A stretch of 64,000 bases of DNA, taken from assembly GCF_001305295.1 (NCBI RefSeq), contig NZ_LJSI01000053.1:310001-374000 (forward strand), given 5' to 3'. The stretch is from Neptunomonas antarctica (GTDB taxonomy: Bacteria > Pseudomonadota > Gammaproteobacteria > Pseudomonadales > Balneatricaceae). Shown here one piece after another: positions 56,760 to 64,000 of the stretch. Below the pieces are notes generated by a model. That model saw nothing but the letters and a program-made list of their open reading frames with translations. It did not search any database and was not told where the DNA came from. Position 1 is the first letter of the stretch. Every line of letters begins with the position of its first letter. The translations under genes and the position numbers were made by a program.

Positions 56760-57809
56760 AACGACCGCTTTTTACGTGCGCTGTTGCGCGAACCTGTTGA
56801 TGTTACACCGGTATGGATGATGCGACAGGCCGGACGTTACTTACCGGAATACCGGGCTACGCGTGCTCAGGCAGGTGATTTTCTCAGCCTGTGCAAAAAT
56901 AGAGAGTTGGCTTGTGAGGTGACGCTGCAGCCGTTGGAACGCTTTGATCTGGATGCGGCCATCCTGTTTTCCGACATTCTGACGATCCCTGATGCCATGG
57001 ATCTGGGGCTTTATTTCGAGGAAGGTGAAGGCCCGCGTTTCAGAAAAATCATTCGCACCGAGCAAGATGTAGAAGCACTGAAAGTACCCGATGCTGCGAC
57101 TGATCTTGATTATGTAATGAATGCAGTGAAGGAAGTTCGCAAAGAGTTGAATGGTCGGGTGCCGTTGATTGGTTTCTCCGGAAGCCCATGGACACTCGCA
57201 ACCTATATGGTTGAAGGTGGCTCTTCTAAAGATTTCCGTCATATTAAGAAGATGATGTTCGCATCTCCGGAAGTGCTGCATGAACTACTGGGTAAATTGG
57301 CGGAGTCGGTCACTACTTATCTGAATGAGCAAATTCGCAGCGGTGCTCAGGCCGTTCAGATTTTTGATACCTGGGGTGGAGTCTTAAGTGGCGATATGTA
57401 CAAAGCGTTCTCGCTGGATTACATGCGTAAAATCATCTCGGGCTTAATTCGCGAGCATGATGGCCGCAAAGTACCTGTGATTATGTTTACCAAAAATGGT
57501 GGTCAGTGGTTGGAAGTGATGGCTGAGGCTGGCGCTGATGCATTAGGGCTGGACTGGACCATAGATATTGATAATGCGCGTCGTCGGGTCGGTGATAAGG
57601 TTGCGTTGCAAGGTAATATGGACCCCTCCGTCTTATATGCACAGCCAGAACGTATTCGACAAGAAGTAGCGGATATTCTCCAGCGCTTCGGTACGGGCAA
57701 TGGGCATGTGTTCAATCTGGGGCATGGTATTCATCAGTTTGCGGATCCGGATCATGCGAAAGTTTTTGTTGATGCGGTGCATGAACTCAGTGCCCAATAT
57801 CATGTCTAA
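56730..57809 (+). CDS. hemE: Uroporphyrinogen decarboxylase
   Basis: Removes four carboxyl groups from uroporphyrinogen III to give coproporphyrinogen III. The 359 residues include both possible starts; starting at the second ATG (56745, [13 protein letters not shown]) aligns with E. coli HemE and gives 354. Neither start has a clear ribosome binding site. Signature 1 is [16 protein letters not shown] (active-site Arg residues) and signature 2 is [17 protein letters not shown]. The catalytic Asp is in [13 protein letters not shown]. In Pseudomonas, as I recall it, hemE follows gltBD; here the put-pur block intervenes. Confidence 0.98.
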   Translation: MAEINMAELKNDRFLRALLREPVDVTPVWMMRQAGRYLPEYRATRAQAGDFLSLCKNRELACEVTLQPLERFDLDAAILFSDILTIPDAMDLGLYFEEGEGPRFRKIIRTEQDVEALKVPDAATDLDYVMNAVKEVRKELNGRVPLIGFSGSPWTLATYMVEGGSSKDFRHIKKMMFASPEVLHELLGKLAESVTTYLNEQIRSGAQAVQIFDTWGGVLSGDMYKAFSLDYMRKIISGLIREHDGRKVPVIMFTKNGGQWLEVMAEAGADALGLDWTIDIDNARRRVGDKVALQGNMDPSVLYAQPERIRQEVADILQRFGTGNGHVFNLGHGIHQFADPDHAKVFVDAVHELSAQYHV

Positions 57810-57845
57810 CATAAACGTTTAAGGCGTCATAACTGGCACGATAAG

Positions 57846-57868
57846 AAAGGGGCCTGGTGTCCCTTTTC
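57846..57868 (+). terminator. hemE terminator
   Basis: AAAGGG (57846-57851) and CCCTTT (57861-57866) around GCCTGGTGT, followed by T and C. A short but usual-looking rho-independent structure 37 bases past the hemE stop. Confidence 0.6.
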
Positions 57869-57906
57869 TGTATCTGAATTCTCATAGCTGATTTTCACGG
57901 ATTAAT

Positions 57907-58566
57907 ATGAAAAAACTGCAGCACCTATTTGATAGTAATCGTTCATGGGCGGATAAAATTAACGAAGATTCCCCTGACTTTTTCGCCATATTAGCTAAAC
58001 AGCAAGCGCCGGATTATTTGTGGATTGGTTGCTCAGACAGCCGGGTGCCGGCAAACGAAATTATGGGAATGATGCCGGGTGATGTTTTTGTCCACCGTAA
58101 CGTCTCTAATTTGGTGATACATACGGATATGAATTGCCTTTCGGTCATTCAGTATGCTGTTACTGTGTTGAAAATTAAACATATTATGGTAGTCGGACAT
58201 TATGGCTGCGGTGGTGTGCGTGCAGCGCTAGAGTCAAGACCGCATGGGCTGATCGATAATTGGCTACGGCATATTCGCGATATTGATATGAAACATCGTG
58301 GTTTGCTGTCGGCATGGCAAGATTCGGATCACTATCTTGATCGTCTTTGTGAGCTGAATGTCATTGAGCAGGCCTATAACGTTTGTAACACCACCATTAC
58401 TCAAGATGCCTGGGAAAAGGGTCAGGAACTGACTATCCATGCGTGGGTCTATGGTTTAGATAATGGATTAATTCAGGATTTGAATTTTTGTATTTCAGAT
58501 CAGGATTCCATTGAGTCGGGATATGCAGAGGCCATTGAAGCGATTAATCAGAAGGTCATAGGTTAA
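57907..58566 (+). CDS. can: Beta-class carbonic anhydrase
   Basis: Interconverts CO2 and bicarbonate in the cytoplasm, supplying bicarbonate for carboxylations. The 219 residues match E. coli Can (220). Zinc ligands are Cys42, His98 and Cys101 in IGCSDSRVP and GHYGCGGVRAAL; Asp44 and Arg46 form the catalytic dyad. No signal peptide. It is transcribed with its own spacer after hemE. The 3' end lies in a 14-bp tandem repeat. Confidence 0.97.
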   Translation: MKKLQHLFDSNRSWADKINEDSPDFFAILAKQQAPDYLWIGCSDSRVPANEIMGMMPGDVFVHRNVSNLVIHTDMNCLSVIQYAVTVLKIKHIMVVGHYGCGGVRAALESRPHGLIDNWLRHIRDIDMKHRGLLSAWQDSDHYLDRLCELNVIEQAYNVCNTTITQDAWEKGQELTIHAWVYGLDNGLIQDLNFCISDQDSIESGYAEAIEAINQKVIG

Positions 58567-58594
58567 AAGTCATAGATTAAAGATCATAAATTGG
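58553..58594 (+). repeat. 14-bp tandem repeat over the can stop codon
   Basis: Three units: AGGTCATAGGTTAA (58553-58566), AAGTCATAGATTAA (58567-58580) and a diverged AGATCATAAATTGG (58581-58594). The first ends with the can stop TAA. Confidence 0.85.
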
Positions 58595-58631
58595 CATCTG
58601 CCTGTCAGTTATTAACTGACGGGCAGATGCC
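58593..58631. terminator. Long hairpin between can and metY
   Basis: GGCATCTGCC-T-GTCAGTTA (58593-58611) pairs with TAACTGAC-G-GGCAGATGCC (58613-58631), a 19-bp stem with a single T-G pair and a minimal loop. It lacks a long T-tract but is very stable and lies between convergent genes. Confidence 0.75.
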
Positions 58632-58670
58632 GCATATAACACGTTGCTTATTTTTTCCGCTGCACCTGAA

Positions 58671-59945
58671 CTATTTTGTGGCAGCCAGTGCCTGTTCAAG
58701 ATCATCGATCAGATCGTCGATGTGCTCTATACCAATCGATAAACGAATCATCTCAGGCGCAACACCTGCAGATTTTAGTTCTTCATCATTGAGCTGGCGA
58801 TGTGTGGTTTCTGCTGGAATCGATGCCAGTGATTTACAATCACCAATATTGACCAGACGTACAAAAATAGCCAACGCATCATAGAATGCCCGTGTAGCCT
58901 CACGTCCTCCTGTAACGCCAAAGCTCAGAATGCCAGATGCTTGGCCGTTCATATATTTTTGAGCGAGGGCGTGATCTTTATGACTTTCAAGACCCGCATA
59001 GTTTACCCATGCAACCTGCTCGTGGCATTGTAGATATTCGGCAATTTTTTGGGTGTTTTGATTTACTCGTTCCATGCGCAGTGCGAGTGTTTCTAAACCC
59101 TGTAAAATCAGGAAGGCATTCATCGGGGAAAGTGCTGCGCCCATGTTACGCAATGGCACAACACGACAACGGCCAATAAATGCAGCGGGTCCGAAAGCGT
59201 CGGTATATACCACGCCGTGATAAGAGGCATCCGGTTCATTCAGCAACGGAAAGCGTGCTTTGTTGTCGGCCCAGGGGAATTTTCCGGAATCAACAATGAC
59301 GCCTGCCAGAGAGTTGCCGTGCCCACCCATATATTTTGTGGCGGCATGTACAACAATATCGGCGCCTTGTTCAATCGGGCGCCACATCATAGGGCTGGCG
59401 ACGGTGTTATCGACAATCAATGGAACACCATGACGATGGGCGATCTCGGCTAGTTTTTCTATGTCAGCAATACCACCAGAAGGGTTGCCTATTGACTCAC
59501 AGAACAGGCCTTTAGTGTGCTCATCAATATGTGCCTCAATGGCGGCGAAATCATCTTTATTCGCGAAACGTACCTTAATTCCCTGGCGTGGTAGTGTATG
59601 TGCAAACAGGTTGTAAGTGCCGCCGTATAGCTCGCTGGTAGAAACGATATTATCACCGACTTCTGCCAGTGTCTGAATGGTGTAGGTAATAGCAGACATA
59701 CCAGAAGCGACCGCTAATGCGGCTATACCGCCTTCCAGTTCAGCGGCACGTTTTTCCAGCACGTCCGTTGTAGGATTCATGATACGGGTATAAATATTAC
59801 CGGGCACTTTCAGGTCAAACAGATCAGCACCGTGCTGAGCATCATCAAATGCATACGCCGCTGTTTGATAAATAGGAACAGCAACGGCCTTGGTAGTGGG
59901 GTCTGGCGAATAGCCACCGTGAACGGCAATGGTTTCCAGTTTCAT
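58671..59945 (-). CDS. metY: O-acetylhomoserine aminocarboxypropyltransferase (sulfhydrylase)
   Basis: PLP enzyme that makes homocysteine (or methionine) from O-acetylhomoserine and sulfide (or methanethiol). The 424 residues are typical of MetY, longer than MetB/MetC (~390). Seen are IAVHGGYSPDPTTKAVAVPI, NIYTRIMNPTTDVLEKR, ALAVASGMSAITY, the PLP-phosphate Asp in LIVDNTVASP, and the internal aldimine Lys in VVHAATKYMGGHGNS. It converges on can and is divergent from radA. Confidence 0.95.
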   Translation of the reverse strand: MKLETIAVHGGYSPDPTTKAVAVPIYQTAAYAFDDAQHGADLFDLKVPGNIYTRIMNPTTDVLEKRAAELEGGIAALAVASGMSAITYTIQTLAEVGDNIVSTSELYGGTYNLFAHTLPRQGIKVRFANKDDFAAIEAHIDEHTKGLFCESIGNPSGGIADIEKLAEIAHRHGVPLIVDNTVASPMMWRPIEQGADIVVHAATKYMGGHGNSLAGVIVDSGKFPWADNKARFPLLNEPDASYHGVVYTDAFGPAAFIGRCRVVPLRNMGAALSPMNAFLILQGLETLALRMERVNQNTQKIAEYLQCHEQVAWVNYAGLESHKDHALAQKYMNGQASGILSFGVTGGREATRAFYDALAIFVRLVNIGDCKSLASIPAETTHRQLNDEELKSAGVAPEMIRLSIGIEHIDDLIDDLEQALAATK

Positions 59946-60117
59946 GTATTACTCCTTGGACGTGTGTTTATTGTTATCAGATATCAGTTATTAATAGATA
60001 AAGTAGGTCGATTGTAATGGTTATTGCTTATAAATAAACAGTGAAACCGACTAAAGCTTTATGAAGAGTGTGCAGGTTGGGTAGAATGCTGTTCATGTAA
60101 CGAAGAGGGTGAGCATT

Positions 60118-61485
60118 ATGGCGAAAGCCAAAACAGCCTATGTTTGTAATGAATGCGGCGCAGACTATAACAAATGGCAAGGGCAGTGTACTGCTTGTCA
60201 GGCATGGAACACGTTAAGTGAAGTCCGTTTGGGGGCGGTGCAAAGTGCAGCGGCGCGCCCTCGTTACGATGGCTATGCGGGGCAAGCCAGCCAGCGGGTG
60301 ATGAGCCTGGCGGATGTAGATCTTGCGGATATGCCGCGTTTTGGTACGGGTACCGAAGAGCTGGATCGCGTCTTAGGTGGCGGCTTAGTGCCGGGCTCTT
60401 CAATATTGATAGGCGGGCATCCGGGTGCCGGTAAAAGCACGCTGTTACTGCAGATTATGTGTTATCTGGCCGAAAATATGCCCGCGCTCTATGTCACCGG
60501 AGAGGAGTCACTGCAACAGGTTGCCATGCGGGCACACCGTTTAGGTTTAAAAGCCGAGCATCTGAAAATGTTATCAGAAACCAGTGTGGAGGCGGTGTGT
60601 CAGGTGGCATCTGAGCTAAGACCCCGAGTTATTGTTATCGATTCTATTCAGGTTATGCATATGGCTGATATTCAGTCGGCCCCCGGCTCTGTTTCACAGG
60701 TGAGGGAGTCTGCCGCAGATCTGACGCGTTTTGCCAAACAGACCGGTTGCGTGTTGTTTTTGGTGGGGCACGTCACCAAAGATGGCTCATTAGCAGGGCC
60801 TAAAGTTCTGGAGCATATGATTGATTGCTCATTGCAACTGGAAGGTTCTTCAGACAGTCGTTTCAGGACATTACGTTCCCATAAAAACCGTTTTGGTGCC
60901 GTGAATGAGTTAGGTGTGTTCGCGATGCTGGAGACGGGATTACGTGAAGTAAAAAATCCCAGTTCTATTTTTCTCAGCCGTGGCGAAACAGCAAGCCCTG
61001 GCAGTGTGGTGATGGTGGTCTGGGAAGGTACACGGCCGTTGCTGGTAGAGATTCAGGCATTGGTTGATCAGTCGCATATGAATAACCCACGACGGGTAGC
61101 AGTTGGGTTAGATGGCAACCGTTTGGCCATGTTATTAGCCGTATTGCATCGCCATGGCGGCTTGCAAACCGGTGATCAGGATGTTTTTGTCAATGTTGTT
61201 GGCGGCGTCAAAGTGTTAGAAACCAGTGCGGATCTTGCCTTGTTGCTGGCGGTTGTCTCCAGTTATCGGGATAGAGCTTTGCCGCAGGATTTGATGGTGT
61301 TTGGTGAAGTGGGTTTGTCGGGAGAAATACGGCCCGTGCCTAATGGTCAGGAGCGGATCAGAGAAGCCGCCAAACATGGCTTTAAGCGTGCCATTGTTCC
61401 TAAGGGCAATGTGCCTAAAGAAGTCGTCAAAGGAATGGAAGTCGTTGGCGTCAGTCGCTTGGCTGACGCGCTGGATGCGCTTTGA
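60118..61485 (+). CDS. radA: DNA repair protein RadA (Sms)
   Basis: Lon-like, RecA-related ATPase that processes branched recombination intermediates. The ATG at 60118 (MAKAKTAYVCNECGADYN) is preceded by AGAGGG with 8-base spacing and gives 455 residues (E. coli 460). An N-terminal zinc finger (CNECG and CTAC), Walker A GGHPGAGKSTLLLQ (~residue 100), the RadA-specific KNRFGAVNELGVF and a C-terminal Lon-protease-like domain (~310-455, GVKVLETSADLALLLAV) are present. It is convergent with the PilZ gene with only 28 bases between them. Confidence 0.98.
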   Translation: MAKAKTAYVCNECGADYNKWQGQCTACQAWNTLSEVRLGAVQSAAARPRYDGYAGQASQRVMSLADVDLADMPRFGTGTEELDRVLGGGLVPGSSILIGGHPGAGKSTLLLQIMCYLAENMPALYVTGEESLQQVAMRAHRLGLKAEHLKMLSETSVEAVCQVASELRPRVIVIDSIQVMHMADIQSAPGSVSQVRESAADLTRFAKQTGCVLFLVGHVTKDGSLAGPKVLEHMIDCSLQLEGSSDSRFRTLRSHKNRFGAVNELGVFAMLETGLREVKNPSSIFLSRGETASPGSVVMVVWEGTRPLLVEIQALVDQSHMNNPRRVAVGLDGNRLAMLLAVLHRHGGLQTGDQDVFVNVVGGVKVLETSADLALLLAVVSSYRDRALPQDLMVFGEVGLSGEIRPVPNGQERIREAAKHGFKRAIVPKGNVPKEVVKGMEVVGVSRLADALDAL

Positions 61486-61513
61486 TAATCAGGTATATAT
61501 ATCAGGATCGATA

Positions 61514-61885
61514 TTAGGTGCTATATAAATGATCGAGCTCTCGTTCCAGTAACGTCGGGTCGCCTAAGTTAAGCTCTACCAATCGGCGTAGATGGCTGAT
61601 GCTTGACAGTTTCATTGTCTGGGCTTTGAAGCCCAGATATTTGTCACGCCGATGATTGATGATGGCAGGCATCTCAATAATGACCTCATTCCCGTCTAAC
61701 ACAATAATCAATTCTGCCTGGTCGCCTATGGACAGTGGAAGTTCAGTGTTGCTCTCTGCCAGTGCACCTTTAAAGCATATATCAATTAATTTAATCTCCC
61801 ACTCCTTATCAGAAGTCCGGAGAATGCAGTTCGCATCAAAATTAATACGGGTAAACCGGCGGCGTTCTTGTATATTTTTTTCCAC
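61514..61885 (-). CDS. PilZ domain protein
   Basis: Probable cyclic di-GMP receptor of 123 residues. The N-terminal arginine motif is present (ERRRFTRINFDANC, residues 7-20). The second motif D/N-x-S-x-x-G appears as DICFKG, with Cys in place of Ser, so binding strength may be altered. A C-terminal extension (~95-123) is predicted helical. No partner domain. The neighbouring PAS sensor gene is divergent, 126 bases away. Named from domain pattern only; its target is unknown. Confidence 0.82.
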   Translation of the reverse strand: MEKNIQERRRFTRINFDANCILRTSDKEWEIKLIDICFKGALAESNTELPLSIGDQAELIIVLDGNEVIIEMPAIINHRRDKYLGFKAQTMKLSSISHLRRLVELNLGDPTLLERELDHLYST

Positions 61886-62011
61886 TACTTTCTCCCAATT
61901 GATCCAGACTCCAACATTAGTATAGTGTGTAAACCGGAATTAGCGAAGATCATCGTCTACACTTAGTTTATAAAGTGAATATGCAAAATATCATGGATGT
62001 ATGGAGCGTAA

Positions 62012-64000
62012 ATGAGCAGCTTTGTCGGGTTATTGAATAATGCTATTTTATTGTTGGCGCTTGGCGTTATCTATGACGTACTGGGTCTGCATAATATTGC
62101 CAATAAGAAACTGAGAGATCTGTTTACAGGGATTTTAGTCGGTGTTATCGGTATTTCCGTAATGTTGACGCCGTGGGAAATGACGCCTGGTTTGTTCTTC
62201 GATACGCGTTGGGTGCTGATCAGTTTATGTGGCTTGTATTTTGGTTGGGCTCCGACCCTGATTGCTGTATTTATGACAGTTTTCCTTCGACTCTATCAAG
62301 GCGGTGCAGGTATCTATGTCGGATCATTGGTGATCATTACCGGTGGAGCGATAGGACTCGCCTGGCGTTACTGGAGCCTGCATTATCACAAAGAGCTAAA
62401 TTGGGGTGGGCTTTACCTATTAGGCCTTTCTGTTCAAATTGCCGTTATTTTATGTATGTTTCTGCTACCAGCAGAGGTGCGTTACTCCGTTATTTCGGCC
62501 ATAGCATCTCCTCTGTTAATTATTTACCCTTTGATCACTATGTTGCTGGGGATGCTGCTTAAGATCCAGAAAGAAAGGCGACAAGCTGAAGTAGAGCTAC
62601 GTAAGCATAAAGAAATACTGGATAGGGATCAGGGGCTGTTGAAAAGGATTATCGATAGCATCCCTGATTATATTTTTTATAAAAGCGTTGAGGGTGCTTA
62701 TTTAGGCTGTAATAAAGCGACGTCTGAATTATTTGGCTGTGATGAGGCGGATCTTATTGGGAAAACTGATTTCGATATTTTTGAGCAGAAGCAGGCGATA
62801 TTTTTTCGTCAAAAAGACAGTGAAATGTTACAGACGGGCAAGCATCAAAGTAATGCAGAAACTGTAATGCATCCCGATGGAAGAGAGATTCAGCTGGATA
62901 CGTTAAAAACACCATTTTACGGTGAAACGGGCAAGCTATATGGTTTGATTGGTATCGGCCGGGATGTTACCGAGAAGCAAAAAACTGAAGAGCATATCCG
63001 TAAGAGTGCAGTAATCTATCATAGTGTTCTGAGTACAGCGCTGGATGGTTTCTGGATTGTGACTGCAGCGGGGATTATTGAAGACGTAAATGAAGCCTAT
63101 GTGAAAATGTCAGGTTACGCTTTTGATGAGCTTCTGGGTATGCGAGTAACTGAGTTGGATGCTCTTGAAAGTGAAAAGATGGTGCAGCAGCACCTACAAA
63201 AAATTCTGGAGCAGAAAGAAAAGTGTTTCATTAGCCGGCATTGTCGTAAAGATGGCTCTGTTTTTGATGTCGAAATCAATGTCACCTATTGGCCGGAAGA
63301 GGGTGGGAAATTTTTCGTTTTTATCAAGGATATTACTGAGCGAATATTGTCACAGAAGCAACTTTTACAAAGTGAAACTCGTTTTCGGCATGTGTTTGAA
63401 AACATGGCTACTATTGCGGTTCAGGGATATGACAAAAACAGGAATGTTATTTTTTGGAACCGTGCCAGTGAAGTGCTCTACGGTTATGGATCAGAAGACG
63501 CGATAGGACAAAAGCTCGAAGACTTAATCATCCCGGATACTATTAGAGGGCCTGTAATTCAGGAGGTTGGTCGTTGGGTAGCAGGCGGCCCCGTTACACC
63601 TTCTGGCGAGATAGTTTTAAAGAAAGCTGACGGTTCACCGGTAACAGTATTTTCCAGCCATGTCATTATTACCGGAGTGAATAATGAACCGGAAATGTAT
63701 TGTGTTGATTTGGATCTGACAGCACTGAAACGCGCAGAAGAAAGAGTGGTTATGCTGTCTCAGGCCGTTGAGCAAAGTCCGGTTTCTGTCGTGTTATCAG
63801 ATACTGATGGTGTTATTGAATACGTCAATAGCGCGTTTGAAAAAGTAACGGGTTACGCCCGCCATGAAGTCATTGGGCAGTCGACACGTTTACTTCAATC
63901 GGGGCTGACGCCTTTAAGTCAGTATAAGCAGCTATGGGATGCGTTGATCTCGGGCGAATCGTGGCAAGGAGAGTTTCAGAATCGTAAGAAAAATGAACAA
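62012..64000 (+). CDS. 5TM-LYT membrane sensor with tandem PAS domains (3' end outside window)
   Basis: Open from the ATG at 62012 to the right edge (663 codons). Residues ~1-190 form five or six membrane helices of the 5TMR-LYT type (LLNNAILLLALGVIYDVLGL, LRDLFTGILVG, and the TPWEMTPGLFFDTRWVLISL region), followed by a coiled coil (~190-215). At least four PAS domains follow: DSIPDYIFYKSVEGAYLGC, STALDGFWIVTAAGIIEDVN, FENMATIAVQGYDKNRNVIF and AVEQSPVSVVLSDTDGVIEY. The output domain (histidine kinase, GGDEF or EAL) is beyond the window, so function cannot be fixed. The nearby PilZ gene makes a c-di-GMP output a reasonable guess, no more. Confidence 0.88.
   Translation, partial: MSSFVGLLNNAILLLALGVIYDVLGLHNIANKKLRDLFTGILVGVIGISVMLTPWEMTPGLFFDTRWVLISLCGLYFGWAPTLIAVFMTVFLRLYQGGAGIYVGSLVIITGGAIGLAWRYWSLHYHKELNWGGLYLLGLSVQIAVILCMFLLPAEVRYSVISAIASPLLIIYPLITMLLGMLLKIQKERRQAEVELRKHKEILDRDQGLLKRIIDSIPDYIFYKSVEGAYLGCNKATSELFGCDEADLIGKTDFDIFEQKQAIFFRQKDSEMLQTGKHQSNAETVMHPDGREIQLDTLKTPFYGETGKLYGLIGIGRDVTEKQKTEEHIRKSAVIYHSVLSTALDGFWIVTAAGIIEDVNEAYVKMSGYAFDELLGMRVTELDALESEKMVQQHLQKILEQKEKCFISRHCRKDGSVFDVEINVTYWPEEGGKFFVFIKDITERILSQKQLLQSETRFRHVFENMATIAVQGYDKNRNVIFWNRASEVLYGYGSEDAIGQKLEDLIIPDTIRGPVIQEVGRWVAGGPVTPSGEIVLKKADGSPVTVFSSHVIITGVNNEPEMYCVDLDLTALKRAEERVVMLSQAVEQSPVSVVLSDTDGVIEYVNSAFEKVTGYARHEVIGQSTRLLQSGLTPLSQYKQLWDALISGESWQGEFQNRKKNEQ

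Overview
The window reads as ordinary chromosome of a marine gammaproteobacterium, most likely an Oceanospirillales/Oceanospirillaceae relative. This is judged from protein similarity and gene order, not from a 16S gene. It holds about 50 protein genes with short spacers. I found no rRNA, tRNA, CRISPR array, insertion sequence or prophage. The first gene (AstE/AspA-like) and the last (multi-PAS sensor) run off the window ends.

Layout. 0-13.8 kb is a set of small metabolic and stress units: malate synthase G, a hotdog thioesterase, an MscM-type mechanosensitive channel, an alpha/beta hydrolase, serA, ppnP, a LysR/MFS pair, and an ada-alkA fusion with ogt. 13.9-19.5 kb has a membrane diguanylate cyclase, ppiC, an FAH-family hydrolase, a DUF2927 protein, hemJ, and ubiJ/ubiE. 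19.1-33.6 kb follows the order I remember from Pseudomonas: DUF971-hslU-hslV-ftsN-like-argS, then priA, rpmE, a nuclease, maeB and ponA; here an MCP gene sits between argS and priA. 33.7-48.1 kb is pilMNOPQ-aroK-aroB-damX followed by gltBD. 48.2-56.5 kb is a proline-catabolism and purine block (putP, a two-gene putA, purEK, an AraC regulator) between gltD and hemE. 56.7-64 kb has hemE, a beta carbonic anhydrase, metY, radA, a PilZ protein and a 5TM-LYT/PAS sensor.

How the genes work together. glcB, maeB, gltBD, serA, put and purEK are central carbon and nitrogen metabolism. pilM-Q is the inner-membrane platform and outer-membrane secretin of type IV pili. damX, ponA and ftsN act in the cell wall and septum. 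hslVU has a sigma-32-like promoter and is therefore probably heat-inducible. The diguanylate cyclase, the PilZ protein and the PAS sensor suggest c-di-GMP and sensory signalling.

Most notable observations. (1) PutA is split: a 1055-residue PRODH-P5CDH protein ends cleanly, and the C-terminal ALDH-superfamily domain with the conserved C-terminal motif is a separate 230-residue gene with its own strong ribosome binding site. (2) The rpmE terminator lies inside the signal-peptide codons of the overlapping nuclease gene. (3) Tandem duplications of 14-16 bp recur at gene ends and in linkers. (4) A near-consensus heat-shock promoter precedes hslV. I see no evidence for an entirely new multi-gene system; the window is mostly housekeeping.
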